64,000 bases of DNA. It comes from Limanda limanda. Taxonomy: Eukaryota > Chordata > Actinopteri > Pleuronectiformes > Pleuronectidae. Where the stretch lies: the NCBI RefSeq assembly GCF_963576545.1, contig NC_083639.1, positions 25,620,118 through 25,684,117 on the forward strand, given 5' to 3'. The notes under the pieces were generated by a model. It worked only from the letters and a program-made list of their open reading frames with translations. It had not been told where the DNA came from and did no database searches. Below, piece by piece: positions 43,301 through 57,569 of this stretch; the first letter of the stretch is position 1, and every line of letters begins with the position of its first letter. Made by a program: the position numbers and the translations under genes.

Positions 43301-45747
43301 GGGGAATTGGTCCGATGTTCATGTTTACCTCGTTATGTTTCCAAATTAGTTTTTACTCTAGCGCCACCGTGATGTTAACATATTGAATGGAATCGCTGTG
43401 ACCTTTTTAACAACTATGGTTATGCCTTGAATTTGTAGGTAGAAATCATCATCATCATCAGGTCAAAAATGTGATTCAACCAGTATTTTGGTTCATGAAA
43501 AATTTTGTGCAAAATTAATATCCCTCTTATTTTTGGCTGAGAGCTTATTAACCTGGTTTCATGCTGTCACAGTGATATTACTACCCATCAATAACTATTG
43601 CAGCTTTGATTGTGGTGGTTTAGTGTTTACATAATAACATACAGGTGGTTATCTGGTCAAATTAAAGATATCTTTTTCACTATTACTACAGATTTATACC
43701 TGTTTGAAAATGTCAATGAAAGAATTAAACTAAATACCCTGAGATGTTAATATGTTGAACTCAGCCTGAGCACTTTCCATTCACCTTACTGCTTAATTAA
43801 TAAACACTTTTGTCCCCCGAGTCGCCTCCACTCATTCTATCAATTTTGAATGTGTGCTCTTCCATCAGCTGCCTTGATTATCAAAGCGATCAAGGAATCA
43901 CAAAGACGATCTCTGATTAATAATGAGCACCGAGACACGAGGGCGAGAGAGAGGCAGAGAGAGAGAGAGAGATCTCCATAACTGCGACAGACACTGCAGA
44001 TATTTCTCCGCGTCTTGATTAAATGTCCAAAAATAGGTTTGTAAGAAAAAGGGCGATATTCTCTCCTGCTTTATCGCCGACTAATGTTTTCACCCAGTTT
44101 GTCTTCCTCCTCTGGTCGTGGAGGAATAATCAGCCACAACAGGCATCACGCTGCCGTTTGCCAAGGATTGTGATTGACCACTGTGTGGCTTCTGTGTGGC
44201 AACTGGGGAGAAAGCAGTTTGCTCAAGGGCACCTCAATAGCAGTGGCAGTAATCGCAAAGCCTGGTTTAACTGAAGTTCTGTTTTTGTCTGCATGAAATT
44301 GTTTTTCCTTCCCTGGATGTGGCATTATTCTAATGTCTGCAGATATCAAATCACATTGAAAACGCCCGTGGCCAGAGACAGAATTTTATGCTTACATGAA
44401 CTCCTCGGTGCAGGAGGAGAAATATTATTCTGAAAGGGAACAGAGGCTGCTGCAGTGCGATGCCGGCTCCATGAGTTACATGGGATCCCTCTGACTGAGG
44501 TTGTGTGCAACACAAAATAAATGTGGCTAAAGGTTAATTATTCTCTTTATGTAATATATATATAATTCTTTCTGCACTACACAGAAATATACACAGGAGC
44601 TAATGTTTTAGACTTAGAAAACGGCTACAGTATATTTCCAAGACTTTACAATATACTATATATTTTCTCTGCTGGGAAAAACTTTAAACTTTGGTGTATT
44701 CTTTACATTTTTTTTGAACATAACATTCCCAAATGTTGACATCCTTTTTATACTTTGCATGGAGACACTGTTTCTGTATGCACTCATGTGTCACTGCCAC
44801 AATCCATTTGGATGTAGTGACACTGACAGCACATCTAGTCTCCCCTGCTGACTTGAGTGCTTTATTGAGCTCTGCTCAGTATGGGCTTTGGATCTCAAAT
44901 GTGAGGCAAGTGTGCACAGTGAGCCAACCATGAGTGGCGTAAGCTGTCTTCCTCCAAGATCTCTGTCTCCCTTTATCTCTCTCTCCCGCTCTCTCTCTCT
45001 CTCTCTCCTCCTCCCTTTCCCTCCCTCCCTCTCTCTATCTCTGTTGTTGTGATGAGCCACTGCAGTGGGAAAAGGACTTTGATCCACTGGCTTGACAGCC
45101 GCCTGCCAAATTCCCTCTCCCCACGCAGAAATGCACAGATCCTGCCTTGCAGCAATGGGGCCCACTTATTTGTAATCTCATAGATTACTGTCCCCAGGCT
45201 TAAGTGTAATGAGCCACAAACATCCAAGAAAAACACGTTATTTTCCAGTCTAACTTGAAGGTTCAGATTGGCTCTAAAGAAACCTCACAGTAGGCCGGGA
45301 CTCACAGTAGGTCGAACTTTATTTCGCAGCGTACTGTAGCACGCAGACAGTTCCACAGCGGGGGGGAGAGAATCACTGTGCCGAGCATCATGGTTGTTCT
45401 TCTCTTCTGAATTAGTTTCTTTTCTCACTCTTACTTCTTTTCCTCTTGAAATATATTAAATAAAACAGGTTAGTGGAGAGGGTTAGAGAATCCATTTCCT
45501 TTTGAAGACCTTGAATTATACAGGCCACTGCTACACAATCAAAATGCCTCTGTAAGATGGAGTTGCTATACGTTCAATTAGAAAGTGCTTTCATCAGACA
45601 GAATTAAGTGCCGACTCTTTGACACGACAACAAAGGACACGTCGAGATGGAGTCAGGAGAGAACGAGTGCCTGACAGCTAGACGTGGCCATGGAAATCAC
45701 ACGGAGACAGATGAGGGAACGGAAATTTAAACTTGGTGGAGCGCAAA
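40371..45747. other. Intergenic stretch, mostly featureless
   Basis: No supported gene. A G run lies near 40640-40654 and a C run near 41840-41847. A tail-like dispersed repeat (TTCAAACTGCGAACCTTCTC and GCGGCAACCGCTTCACCACT) occupies about 41420-41475. An ATC run lies at 43448-43460, a short GA run at about 43957-43971, and a CT-rich tract at 44975-45040. The flanks of the CT tract (44790-44960 and 45040-45200) are mixed-composition DNA that could be conserved non-coding sequence, but this is a guess. Confidence 0.45.
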
Positions 45748-46510
45748 CCTCCGCCAAGGCCCAACAGTCCCCTTGAATTTTCACACCAAATAGCTTATGG
45801 TAAATTATACAGTATCGAAAACCAGAATTACCGCCCTGCCATTGTATGTCTCCACCAACCAGTGGAGTTTCTGACAGCTTGACCTTTGACCACTGAAATC
45901 TAGTCAGTTCATCTTTGAGTCCAAAATTTGTAGATCACGTTCAAGAGGCTAAAAACATGATTTGCAAGGGCACTTTAACGTTTGACCCCCCAAAAATCGA
46001 ATCAGTTAATCCGTCAGTCTAGTGTGCCAAAGTAGAAAAGTTTGTCTCCAGGCGTTCTTGAGATAACATGTTCACAGTGGCTTAAAAAGAGTGTTACAGT
46101 GACCTTGACCTTTGACCTTCCTAGTGAATCCTCATTGTCTGATGGTAGTTACAGATTTGTAGAAACATATGTTTTCTTACAGCGACTGAAAAAAATCCAA
46201 GCCCCCTATGAGAAAACATTTTAATCTGCTACATCCACATTTTCCGGGATCAATTGCCTAAAAATGTTCAATATTTTTCATCAGGAATTTAATTAAATCC
46301 TTAAAATAAGAAAGATTGCATCTCACAATATTTAAAAATATGATTGATGTGTTCAGATCCACACTGACATTTTAAGATTTGTGAAAATAAGTTCTTTCTC
46401 GCCACATCTTTTGTGAAACTTGCTGGAAATCTGTTTCAGCAGTTTTGGCAAAATTCTGCTGAGAAACAAAAAAACAAACAAACAGTCGAGGAGAAAACAA
46501 CCTTGGCAGA
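45748..46510. mobile_element. Dispersed fish repeat with CCTCCGCCAAGG / CCTTGGCAGA ends
   Basis: The left end CCTCCGCCAAGG and the right end CCTTGGCAGA are imperfect inverted matches. Internal words such as CAGTTCATCTTTGAGTCCAA, GCGTTCTTGAGATAACATGT and AAACAAACAAAC near the right end are familiar from an abundant teleost repeat. No coding capacity was seen. It carries two direct repeats of nuclear-receptor half-sites, at 45880-45892 and 46100-46119. Class is uncertain. Confidence 0.5.
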
Positions 46511-49500
46511 AAAAACTAAAAAAAAGGAGGATGAGGAACAGTGCAAAGATTTGAGTCGTGTACAAAACCATTTGGTGCATGAATCCTTTGTAAAAAACTG
46601 AATAAACTATATTTTCATTGCAAGTCATATATACATAGCAGTAATATTAAAGTTAAATCTTTTTCTTTATTAGTTTTCAAGAGGCAGAAGCAGCTCGGCC
46701 CTGACCTCCGCTGCTCTTGTTTTCAACCCCGAGCTCTTGGGGACACTGTGTCCTTTTTCTATTTCCTATGAATGAAAAAATCTCATAAACCAGAAGTTTG
46801 CATTTTTCATTTTCCCCCAGTCCTCCCAACCGTCTCCAGTACGTCCCTTAGGGGGAGAATGTCTTTATGATAAATAAATAAATATATAAATAAAAAACAC
46901 CCACATCACAACACACTCTAAGCATCCTGCGGTTTGTAAAGCAGGCTGAGGAAAATGAAGATAAAAATTGTCGTTCGTTAATAATAAACATCCCTTCAGT
47001 CTGATTTCACCTAAAACTCCTCAGCAGCGCAAAGTGCTTAAATATTTTAATGCAGACATCTGACAGGGCAACAAAAACTAAATGAGAGTCACTTAGGCAT
47101 CACTCACTTTGCAGCATTTGTCTCTGACTGACTGTAAATGAGAAAACCTTCCACTTCCCTTCCACCTCCTTTTTTTTTGGCAGAATGTGACCATTAACCG
47201 GGCTTCAGAACGACCTCAGTGGTTGTTTATGTGGATGAGTTAGCACAGAAGTGCAGGTGCATGGGTAGAGACACTGCAGGCGGGAGGTTTGTCTTTTTAA
47301 AAAAGCCTGTAAATGCTTTTTATGAGAAGCTGTTAGCCGGAGCAAATAGAGCATTGCTGTAATATAACGTTCTGTGAGGAGACGCATCGCTGCACATGAC
47401 ATTATCAAACTGTTCAGATCCTTTCAGTGACATGTTGGGATCTGTGTGTTTATATATGACCTTTCTGGAAAAAGTCTAAACTAATATTTTAATTCGGCTG
47501 TTTCGAACAAAGTGGAGATTCCATCTTGAAGTCAGTTATGTTATTATTTCTGAGATAATTTCATCTGCCTGTTGGGTTGAGACCAAAGTTGCACTTGGGG
47601 TTAACGCTGGATAACTAACCTTACATTTGTTGTAGTTATATAAAGGTAATAAAACAAGTCTTAGTCAAAGATCATTTTTGTTTATTTGCATTTGAAAGCA
47701 GAACAAGGAGCTTAAAACAGAACAAAGCCACAACAATGGAGCTGCTTCACTTCATGACATCAAACAAAAACCATCTGTGGCTCCAAATACAGTAATTAGT
47801 CTTAATATAAAAATCTAAAATGTGCTTCTTGGCGTACGTCCTTCTTCGTGATTTTTAAAGATCATAATGTGTTGTTTTTTTTACGATGCTTCATCTATTA
47901 AATAGGTCTACATTTGCAGAAGACAATTATTCCTGAAAGAGCTAATTTGTAAATTATTGCTTCTAAAGGCTTGAAATGATGTTTCCTAAACTGTACTGCC
48001 CTGGTTGTGGCACATAGAGGTAATTATACACGTCTGTGATCTGTCGGAGCATAAAAAGTACAGAAATTAGAGAGTTATTGACATTTAGAATGGCTGAGGG
48101 CAGCGGCGCTTTTGACTGAGCAAGACAGGCTTGACTCTTTCTCCTTTTAGGCATAATTACAATATGTTATGTTCACTGTAATTTGGTGCATTCTTAATTT
48201 GCTGATCTGAGAGGAGCAGCGGCGTGGTTCGAGGATCCGACCACAAAAGGGTTTAAAACAGAGAAAAAACCCAAACGCTCTCTCTATGGAAACGCTGCCC
48301 AAGACCTGGGGCACAGTTGGTCTGACTGACATTAATAGATGGCCAGTCTCAGTGGCAGAGCTTTACAGCAATAGCCCATCAGTCAGTTCTCAGTCCTGCT
48401 CTGGGTGTGCTCACCCTTTGCACCTATGTGACTAATAACCCATGCAGAAAGAAAACTCCCTAATTTTCTGCTCATGAGTGAAAGCTTGCTCCTGACCAAC
48501 GTCGGAACCCTAGGTTTTTCTTTCCTGTGACCTCGCTTCACCTTTGGTAAATTCACCTCTGCAAGCTGAGCTGCACGTACTGGACTCTGACCTCGGGGGT
48601 TGGGAAAGTTGCCGAGAACAGATTCTAAAACTTGCTGGACGACGAGTACAGGGCACGGTTCTGAAGAGCGAGAACACGAAGCGCATGTGGGATTTCTCCA
48701 GGCGCACCTGGTCAGAGATGTGATCCACACACCTTATTTATTCCTGACAGCAATCGCAAGGAAATGCTACATCACCGAGTTTATCTCATCTCCCATAAAC
48801 CTCTTATAACAGTGTCCTGAAATTTTTGAAAGGCAGGTTTTCTCCATCACAGAATATGAGCTGGAAAATGAGTTTTGGACGCCGGCAGTCTGAGAAGCTG
48901 CCAAGGTAATCAGTGACTCATCGGTATTGATCAACAAGCCTGTAAATCCCTCGTAGATCTACGGCGCTCATTGTGTGAGACGGGCCGGCAGAGAACACGT
49001 CTCATAATTCCAAACTACACTTTAAACACAAAGTCCAGAGCAGCAGGTAGATTCTCCACGATCCCTGTTCTGTACGATGTGGACAAGCCACAGGTGCTCA
49101 GCGGTGTGACGCGGTTTTTGAAGGTGCAAGGCATTGTGGGAAGTGAGCAACGGGACGCATCCGTGGGAGGCGTGATGAGTGCGACCCTTCCAGCGGCGAC
49201 ACAAAGTGACAACAACATCTTGGCACGGGCGCTCGCACTGATTGACTCGTCTCCACAGTCGGTGAGATAAGTCTCTGTCAGCGGTCGGCTCACCGTGCCA
49301 ACACCGGACCATTAGCCTTGTTGTTTTTCAAACCCCCCCCCCCCCCACACTCACACACACACACACAGCATTAAAACGCAATCAGTGTGACTTATCGTGG
49401 TCAGTTGTGCATTAGGACGGGATCACCACTAACTTTTCACACCATTTACTTGATGCTGAACTCTAATTACAATGAAGGTCAGTGAAATGCCCATTTGTTC

Positions 49501-52500
49501 AGAAGTCCATACACGAGCTGCAGACCTGGCCGGGCAGCGGAGTTCAAGACTGTGTCTTTATCCACTTTCTGATCAATGATCCTCAAGGCTGATATTAACT
49601 GGAACTAAATTGAATTCCAACCGAATTGTTGAATTTTTAGAAATATTTTCTTATATTTTGTGGTTTTGTATCATTTTTGTTGTGAGAAAAATGTAAAAAG
49701 TTGATAATAATATTATTATTATAAATTTTACAGGATTACAAAAAACAGAAGGCAGGTAAAAACAAATAACCCTGAATTAAACTAATTTTGAATATTGTTG
49801 TGAAAAATTCTGTTTATTCTATGATACAATTAAGACCAATTGTACAAAGCAACGTAAGAAGTAATGTTTGATACTTTTTATAAAGGTACAAAACTATGAA
49901 TTAACCTTTTAAAGGATTATACTGTAGATGCAGATAAGTTATTTTGAACTTTCAGATATTTTATTTATCTTATGTCCCAGTGTGTAATTATTATCTTATA
50001 GATATGAACACACAAAAGATATTCAAATATTTAATAAATTTCACTTTGCTTTGCAATAATGAACAGCAGAAACAATAAGACCGAAAGAATCTATGAGTCC
50101 CAACTCAACAGTAAGAAACATTAAACTCAATCTTTAACTTGAGACTTTGGAGATAAAACTTTTATATTAAACAAACACTGGAAACATTTCTCATCCAGTT
50201 TTTCACCTTTAATGAAGGTTAAATCCAGCAGCAGCAGCATCACACACAATTCAGTAAGAAAACAGTCAATACTGAAGTGCAGAGCTAAATTCTTCATGGT
50301 GCAAGTGACCATGGTTTTATCTACCGGTGTGTTTCACTGAAGTCAGCAAACATCCAAAAGCTAGAAGTCGTTGAAAGTCATTTTATATTTTAAATAAATG
50401 TTTTGTTTTATTGCCAAACAATTCCTCCAAATGATTCATGAAGGAACAATGAAACTCGCCCAGTTAATTAGCACAACTAGCTCTAACTGGAAATCACTGC
50501 AGTCTCAGATGTGCCTTCACCGAGACACTAAACTCTGTGCAAAATGTTAATTGGTGTTATCTAGTCCAGGTAATATGTTTGCTTATTTTTGCAGCACTGT
50601 GCCCCAGGTCAGGCTCGGCTGATTCGGGCAAGTCATTTTCATATTTCTGCGAAAAAACATCAATAATGAGCACGGGGAGAATGGCCAACATATTAAAAAT
50701 GAACTTTATTTATCCAAACAGCCTCAGGATCTACATGCAGTGCGCCCGGTGTTTGTTTATCACTCTTCAGTCCAGGCTGTACCTCTGCACATGGAGCACC
50801 TCACCACTGCGAGTACTTGAAACACAGAATACTTCGATTCAGATACGTGAACACTTATTGATCCCCAGGGAAATTTACCGGGGTTCATTATTATTATTAT
50901 TACGGTAATCATCCACATACATCTTTCTGACCACTGCGGCTTTACAACGCGGTTCATGTTAATCCACCCTGTTTGGATATTATCTTGTTATTAAACCTGA
51001 ATTAGTTTAATTACAACAAGGTTATGAGTATAAAAAAAAAAAATTGGAGCCCGAGCTCGTAATCAGTGTGTGGAATGTCTTTCCCAGGTCCCGGTGTAGG
51101 ATGTGCTTAAGGGTCTCTCAAGAGGCTGTTTAAGGTGCCACAGAATTTCACAATCGATAGTACTGCAGATTATTTTCCTCCGCGGTTCAGACTCATTGAT
51201 TTGCCGGCCGAACACGCTGCTTTAAGCTTGTCATCCCCAGAGGGACCAGAGTGAAATGGATTCCTCGAAGCAGAAGTTATCTTTCTAATTATACGGTAAG
51301 GAATTAGATACCGTGTTACTCTTACGTGGTTTATGTATCATCGTAGTTTATTGTGTACGTGTTTACTAGCGGCCGCTACATTAGCCTCCATTTCTAAAAG
51401 TACAAAACAGATCAGTGACGCTCCTTGATTTTTGAAAAAGCAGGTTGCTTGTGTTGTTTCATTACTTCTGCCAACAAGGTTTTGTATTGCCATTTGTTTG
51501 TTTGTCTGTAGGATTATTCAAACAAATAACCTTCAAATTTTGAGCAAAACCCTAAGAAGAAGAACTCATTCAAATTTTTAGAGTAGATCTGGAACTCTAT
51601 TCTGTCCTTTTCTAACATGGTGAGCGAAGAGCCTTGATGCAGGTTTGCACTCTCCAAGGACGCTTCTAGTTTATTAACATTGTTGACTCAGTTTCACATC
51701 AGGAAAACTTTTATAAAGCTCTACTATAATAAAGCATCTTCACAGTTTGTCCCTTTACTAAAACAAACCGGCTTTTGAACATGTTTTTTAAACATATTTT
51801 AAATGAACGACCTTTGTGTCATTAAAAATAATCATGTTCTTGTTGTTGTGTTTAATTGCAGCCTTGTCCTTTCACAGCTTCATTATCTTGAAACTTATCA
51901 CCTGCGTGTGTGCTGGTGTAGAAACGTGTGGTTGCGCCGTTTAAAACTAGTCCCCCCCCCCTATCTGAGAAGTGTAGATCCAGGCCAGGAGTAAGTTAAA
52001 GAGCTTCGATAACAGGTCCCATCAACAATAATAAACTCTACGAGATACAATGGGTCTTTGTGTGAGAGGAGAAGGACTATTGAAGATTTTTACTCACAGC
52101 CAATTCAGAGACACAGCAGAACAATGTTCTCCCATTCTCCCTCCTGTCAGGACTCGCACTGCAGTGTTATAGATCCACTGGAGGCTCGGCACTTAGTGGG
52201 ACGTCCTGATAATGAAGAATTACACTGGTCCGGTCTTTATATAGGGAACAAATGCATGGAGTAGTTTTTCGTGATTCTCACAAGGAGGTGGAATAAAGGC
52301 TCTTTTTTCTTTATTTATTATGTATGAGGCAAAGCCCCAAGAATGACGCCGAGGCTTTATTTGACTGGGACATAAAATATATAGAATGCAAGGGTTGATT
52401 AATCCTGGCTGAGATAAACCATTTAGCAAAGGGCAAGAGGATTATTGGAACAAATCTGGCAAAGATAGAATGTAGCTACGATATATAACCAGAATAATAG

Positions 52501-55500
52501 TGATATCAGTAGAACACACACCACCACCACCAATAGTCTCCTTCAGTTCAATCAACCAGACTTCACACACTCACAGATATTTGTTCTCTCAATAAGCCCT
52601 TTTTTAAATCAAGATTCTTGAACTATTTCCATGGAAACGTTATTGTATTTAATGGGTTCTTTCTTCCCAACAAACAAATGGACCTGAGTAGAAACAACTT
52701 GAACCTTCTTGTGGGACAGAAATATCCACCCAATGATCTTAGTGAGAGTTGAGTCAGCTCCCACTTTCATTAAATAAAGGAGTTTAATGAAGTGGATGTG
52801 ATAGAAGAGGATCGTTGCAACAAAAGAAAAACAGAATACACACAAAGATCCAAACTCAAATACAAATCTTCATTTCATCAAACATCTCAGGATATTCTCT
52901 CTTGGTTGGTTTCGAATCAGTTCTGAAGGATTATTAAATAATGTGAGTTCCACACATGAGAGCAGCTACACAACCTCTCTACTTATATCCATGTAGACAC
53001 GATTCGAGTGATGGGCAGACATCTTGGAGGATCTTTCCTCATGTGGAGTCCAAGCAGAAAGGTGCAGCTCTACCGTTTGAACTCTGGAAGAGACGGACCA
53101 CCGACAAGCATCTCCGTGCAGATTTGAAAGTTTAATGCTGTATGTTTAATGGGTTACCTTTGTTACCTTAGTTTTGAGCTTTCTCCTAAAGAAAGAGAAT
53201 AAGATGTAGGGAGGGGGGTTGGTCTGAGTCTGAGGTCAAATAGTCACGTTAATAATGAAAAGTGAAAGAGGAGACCTAACCATCTGTAGAGTTCAGTGTT
53301 GAAGGAGGTTCAAGAATCATGTTGGACTGTTGATTGAATTCAGAGAAAATTTCCTTTGCTCAGATTTGAGTTATAGACATTATGGGTCAGTGGTGATGAA
53401 GTAGATTTCTGTCATATGAGTTATTATTACTCTATAAGGCTCTACGACACCAGTCACTCAAAATCTAAAATCTCATATCACTATTGTTTACTAAATGTCA
53501 TTAGTATCCTCTGCAAATTACCTGTGTAACCTATACGGATGATACATTATTTTATACTATTGTGATTTCACACCCATATACAAACCTGCATAACTTTCTA
53601 TATCCATATTATATTGTGTACTATTGTGGATTTATATGTATATCATTTTTATAGACATCTTTTATAGTTGTATTATATAAAATATACCGTTTTATTGTTC
53701 AGTATATCAATAGAATTCGTATACTGTATATTGTCTAATCTGAATATATATGGGTACATCCTTCTCAATATCTACTTGTACTAATGCACAATTACAGTTT
53801 TTATGCCCGTGCATGATCATCCTGTGCCACTGCACTTCACTCCAGTTAATTTCTACACAAACTATATTTCTTTCGTCAAATGTGCATATCAGTGAATTTC
53901 CCCAGTGTGGTGGTAAATTGTAATGTTGCATCTGTGATATCGCAAAACAATTAGCAGTTTATAAAATAATTGGTGGTTAGGGTCTCGAAAAACAGCTCAT
54001 AGGAGAAAACTCAGACGAGACTGAACTTCCTGAGGTCCTCAACAACAAGTGAGAAGTGGATGGAACGAGCAGTCGTCACGAAATGCGAAGGACAAACGGA
54101 CAAACAGAGATATTTCAGAATTTACCAGAAGAATATGTTCTCTGTCTTCAGAAGGTATTTATTTCCATGAGGTTAAGATTCCTCCCCTGAAACAGTCGGG
54201 CTCTCGGAGGTAATTTGCTTCTGCCGTTGCATTGCTTTGCCATTACGTTCCACACAGAGCACTTCCAGTTATTTCCCTTTGCCTCTCACAGGCCTTCCCT
54301 CCGATGACACAGCACGCCGTTCCCCCCCGCCCGGCCCACGCTGTTGATTCATTCCGTCGGCGGATTGAGAGGCTTCACTTGCAATTTGGGGAAAATAATG
54401 TAATCTCGGAATGGGCAGAATTGTTGAACCCTCTGTGAGATTACTCTCCTCTGTCTGCCTCAGTGATTACTGATCACAGTCACAAGAAAGAAAAGAAAAG
54501 TCTTCCCTCTGTCGCATGCTTCTGTTTTCATTCCCATCTCATCTGTCTGGCGAGAGTTGTTTTCAATAGGTTCGGAGAATTGGCACTCTCTTTACCAATC
54601 CCCCCTTTTCTTATTCCTGTGCTGTGTGGCACTGTTTTAAAGTCTGAGGCCATAACTCGCCTTCAATCTTGTGTTTGCTAACACAGATTTGCAATTGATG
54701 CATTTGTGAGTAGCGCTGCCTCGAACACAGAGCGACATTAGAGTGCCTCACGTTCTCTGTGGGAGACAATGATATTTGGCTGATATGACATCAAATTCAT
54801 ATTGTAGAACGTTTAGAAGAATATTTTGACACTTTCACAAATAATTATTTCACAAAGACTTTCATCCCCCTGCTGCTGTGTTTCTGGGTTAGATTCACCC
54901 GCTTAAAGTTTAGAAAGTAGATTTTTGGAACATAAAACCATCACTACTGGGATTAATAAGGGTAATTGACTGGTAAATGGAAAATGACCTGGGTGATTAT
55001 TGAAGTCAGCTGAGTCAGTGGAGTTGGAAAACAGGTTAAAATAAAAAGTTTAATGTTCGAACTTTGTAATTGCATGATGGGCAGATAATTGCAGCTTCTC
55101 TTTTTGTGTCCGCTGGAAACACTTGTGTTATTGTCTGTTATTGCAGCATTTTGAAGTATTTGGATGTGTTAGTAGGAACAAAAATGGACATATATGGACA
55201 CACACACAAAGAGAGAGAGGGAAAGAGACAGTTTTCTTTTTTCAAACATTGTTGAAAATATAATATCATTTTAAAAACTATGTATTGGATTCATTCATGT
55301 TGATTTGACAGGAGCTCAGCGGAGAAGAGATGTTTTCTTTTGCATTAATCAACATGAAAATGTGTCAAACATCAAAAATAAACCTGTGGAATAACTAGTT
55401 TATCCAGAATAAATGTTTTAAATATATTTAAAACTCGGCATTCACAGATTTGTTGCATCTATTCTTCATTCATTCACAATTAATAGTTTTCTTTGGCCAA

Positions 55501-55739
55501 ATCCCAATCTAAATAGATATGACAAATTGATATTAATTTAACTCCACTGGATCGGTTTAACATGACGATGACAGACAAGGGGATGAAAAGTGGCAACGTG
55601 AGAAATCCGGTCTCACAGCATCGTCACAATAATCTTTTAACAATCTCCTTCCTTTTTCTGTGAGACTGTGGCAGCAAGAGGGAGAAAATGTCTCAGACAG
55701 TAATAGGTGGGAAAAGTGTGTATGAAGATGTGGTCAGGG

Positions 55740-55773
<34 letters not shown>

Positions 55774-57094
55774 AGGACTGAGTTTGACTTTCGAATACGG
55801 GAGAAGAACCTACTGATCAAGATATCCGAAAAAGAGACTTTCCACAAGTTAATGGTCCAATTAAAATGCCCGTCCAAGTGACAAATCCCTTTTAAAACCA
55901 GAGTCAGAACCCTTCTTCTTTAACGGGAGGAGAGCGCACATCACCATTCACGCCCACTGTTAAACGATCTCATCTGTGGGGACTTCCTGTGATGAATGGG
56001 AAGAGTAAAGGAAGGATGAGAGGGGAGTGGAGGCTGAATGGCTGTCTTGCATCAATGTAGACCAAAGAGAGAAGAGAGAGTGCGGCCATTACTGTTTCTG
56101 ACACGCTGAGATGGATGTCACCCTTATTTGCCATCAGATTAAGGAAGCCAGGCGAGGTAGAGCTCTCAGCCAGTACATCACATGGGCATAATTAAATGAA
56201 TGAGAGCGCTGACTGCTCCTCTGAGCCCGGCGCTGGAGGCTGAACAAAAATACCTGTAACACATGAGCAAAACAATAAGCAGTGACAGATGTCCGCACAC
56301 GAGGACAGAAACAAATCTGCTCATTTAAGCTTCGACCGGAGAGAACGAGCAACGACCGAGGCCGCGCAATTCTTCAAAGGCCTCGTTATTTCTATTCTGC
56401 TAGAATAAAAGGAGTATTTGATTTGTAATATCTTTGCGAAACCTTTAAATCGCTTCAAAACACATAAGCGTGATTTTATACTCTTGCCAATTACATGTGG
56501 TGGCCCGTGTTTGGCTTTGCAGCCGCCTGACTGTCCCGCTCCATCCAGCGTGTCGCTCTAAATCCAGCACTTTCCCTGCTGCTCCGGTGTATGATCAGCA
56601 GACTCTTCTCTGGTGGATGACATTGGTCCAAATTGACAAGATTGTGGGTTTTTAATCCCCCCTTCTTTTTTCTTTTTTTTTGACCCTGTCTGTGCCAGCT
56701 CCCACTAAAGCAAACAGTGGCCACCAAGGTTGTGCTAGGGCTGGAGAGAAAGAGAGGAGGATGGCTGGAGTCCAGGTGAAACTGAGGGTGACTGCAAAAG
56801 TGGTGAGGTTTTGAAAAATTGGTGCTGATCTTTGCAGGGGAGCCTAAGCCTGTTTTTTTTCTTACAGATCCTTGGAACAAATTCCTTTGTCCTCCCGGTT
56901 CATGGTCATACTACTGTTGCCTCCAATGAATCCTCTGAAACACTCCCTGTGGGCTGATCATCTTCTCCTAGGGGACTAGTTCACTGAGGGCCTGTTCCGA
57001 TCCATACCTTAGGCCACTTTGTTTTGTGCGTGGCCTTGAAAGGGTTGTGTTCTCCCATTTCTCTATGTGATGAAGGGTTAGTGGCCATCTAGCC
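46511..57094. other. Long gene-free stretch
   Basis: About 10.6 kb without a supported gene. Frames are at most 129 codons and have no recognisable domains. Simple runs: C run then CA at 49334-49367, TTATTATTATTA-type at 49708-49721 and 50889-50903, A run at 51034-51044, GT run at 55742-55772. A LINE-tail-like word (CTTATTGATCCCCAGGGAAA) lies at 50852-50871. The block at 54200-54460 has mixed composition and might be conserved non-coding DNA. Confidence 0.45.
55742..55772. repeat. (GT)n microsatellite
   Basis: A pure GT tract of about 31 bp. Confidence 0.95.
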
Positions 57095-57102
57095 TTTCAA
57101 AC

Positions 57103-57561
57103 CATAGATATATATATAAAGACTAGATGTCTCGTTCGACGGAGCCGGCTGTCCGCACATGGCGGCCATCTTGCTAGAGGCAGCTCGCTCGTCTATAACA
57201 TTGGGTTGTAGTGGTACGTACTTTTTAAATAACCATAACTTGCTCAATGTTCAACCGATTTTTAAACGGTCTGCTTTGTTATTAACGTCAGAGATGACAC
57301 TGCATAAATTATTCAATTTTTTAGAAAATAACATAATTATTCATAAGTATGCAGTGTCATATCTACATCTCTGACATCTATAACAAACCAAACCGTTTTG
57401 AAAATCGGTTGAAAATTGAGAAAAGTTATGGTTATTTACCACTACCAACACAATGTTATAGGTGAGCGAGCTGACTCTAGCAAGATGGCCGCCATGTGCG
57501 GACATTCGACTCCGTTGGCTGGCAACGCAGATGAGACATCTAGTCTTTATATATATCTATG
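57103..57561. mobile_element. Palindromic (foldback) MITE with 8-bp target duplication
   Basis: The two halves are inverted repeats over most of the 459 bp, with arms of roughly 200 bp meeting near 57320. The outer ends are CATAGATATATATATAAAG and CTTTATATATATCTATG. Perfect 8-bp direct repeats TTTCAAAC flank it at 57095-57102 and 57562-57569. An 8-bp duplication points to hAT-type transposition, although the termini are not classical hAT ends. Both arms carry CATGGCGGCCATCTTG, similar to a YY1-type site. A transcript through it would fold into a long hairpin. There is no coding capacity. Confidence 0.9.
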
Positions 57562-57569
57562 TTTCAAAC

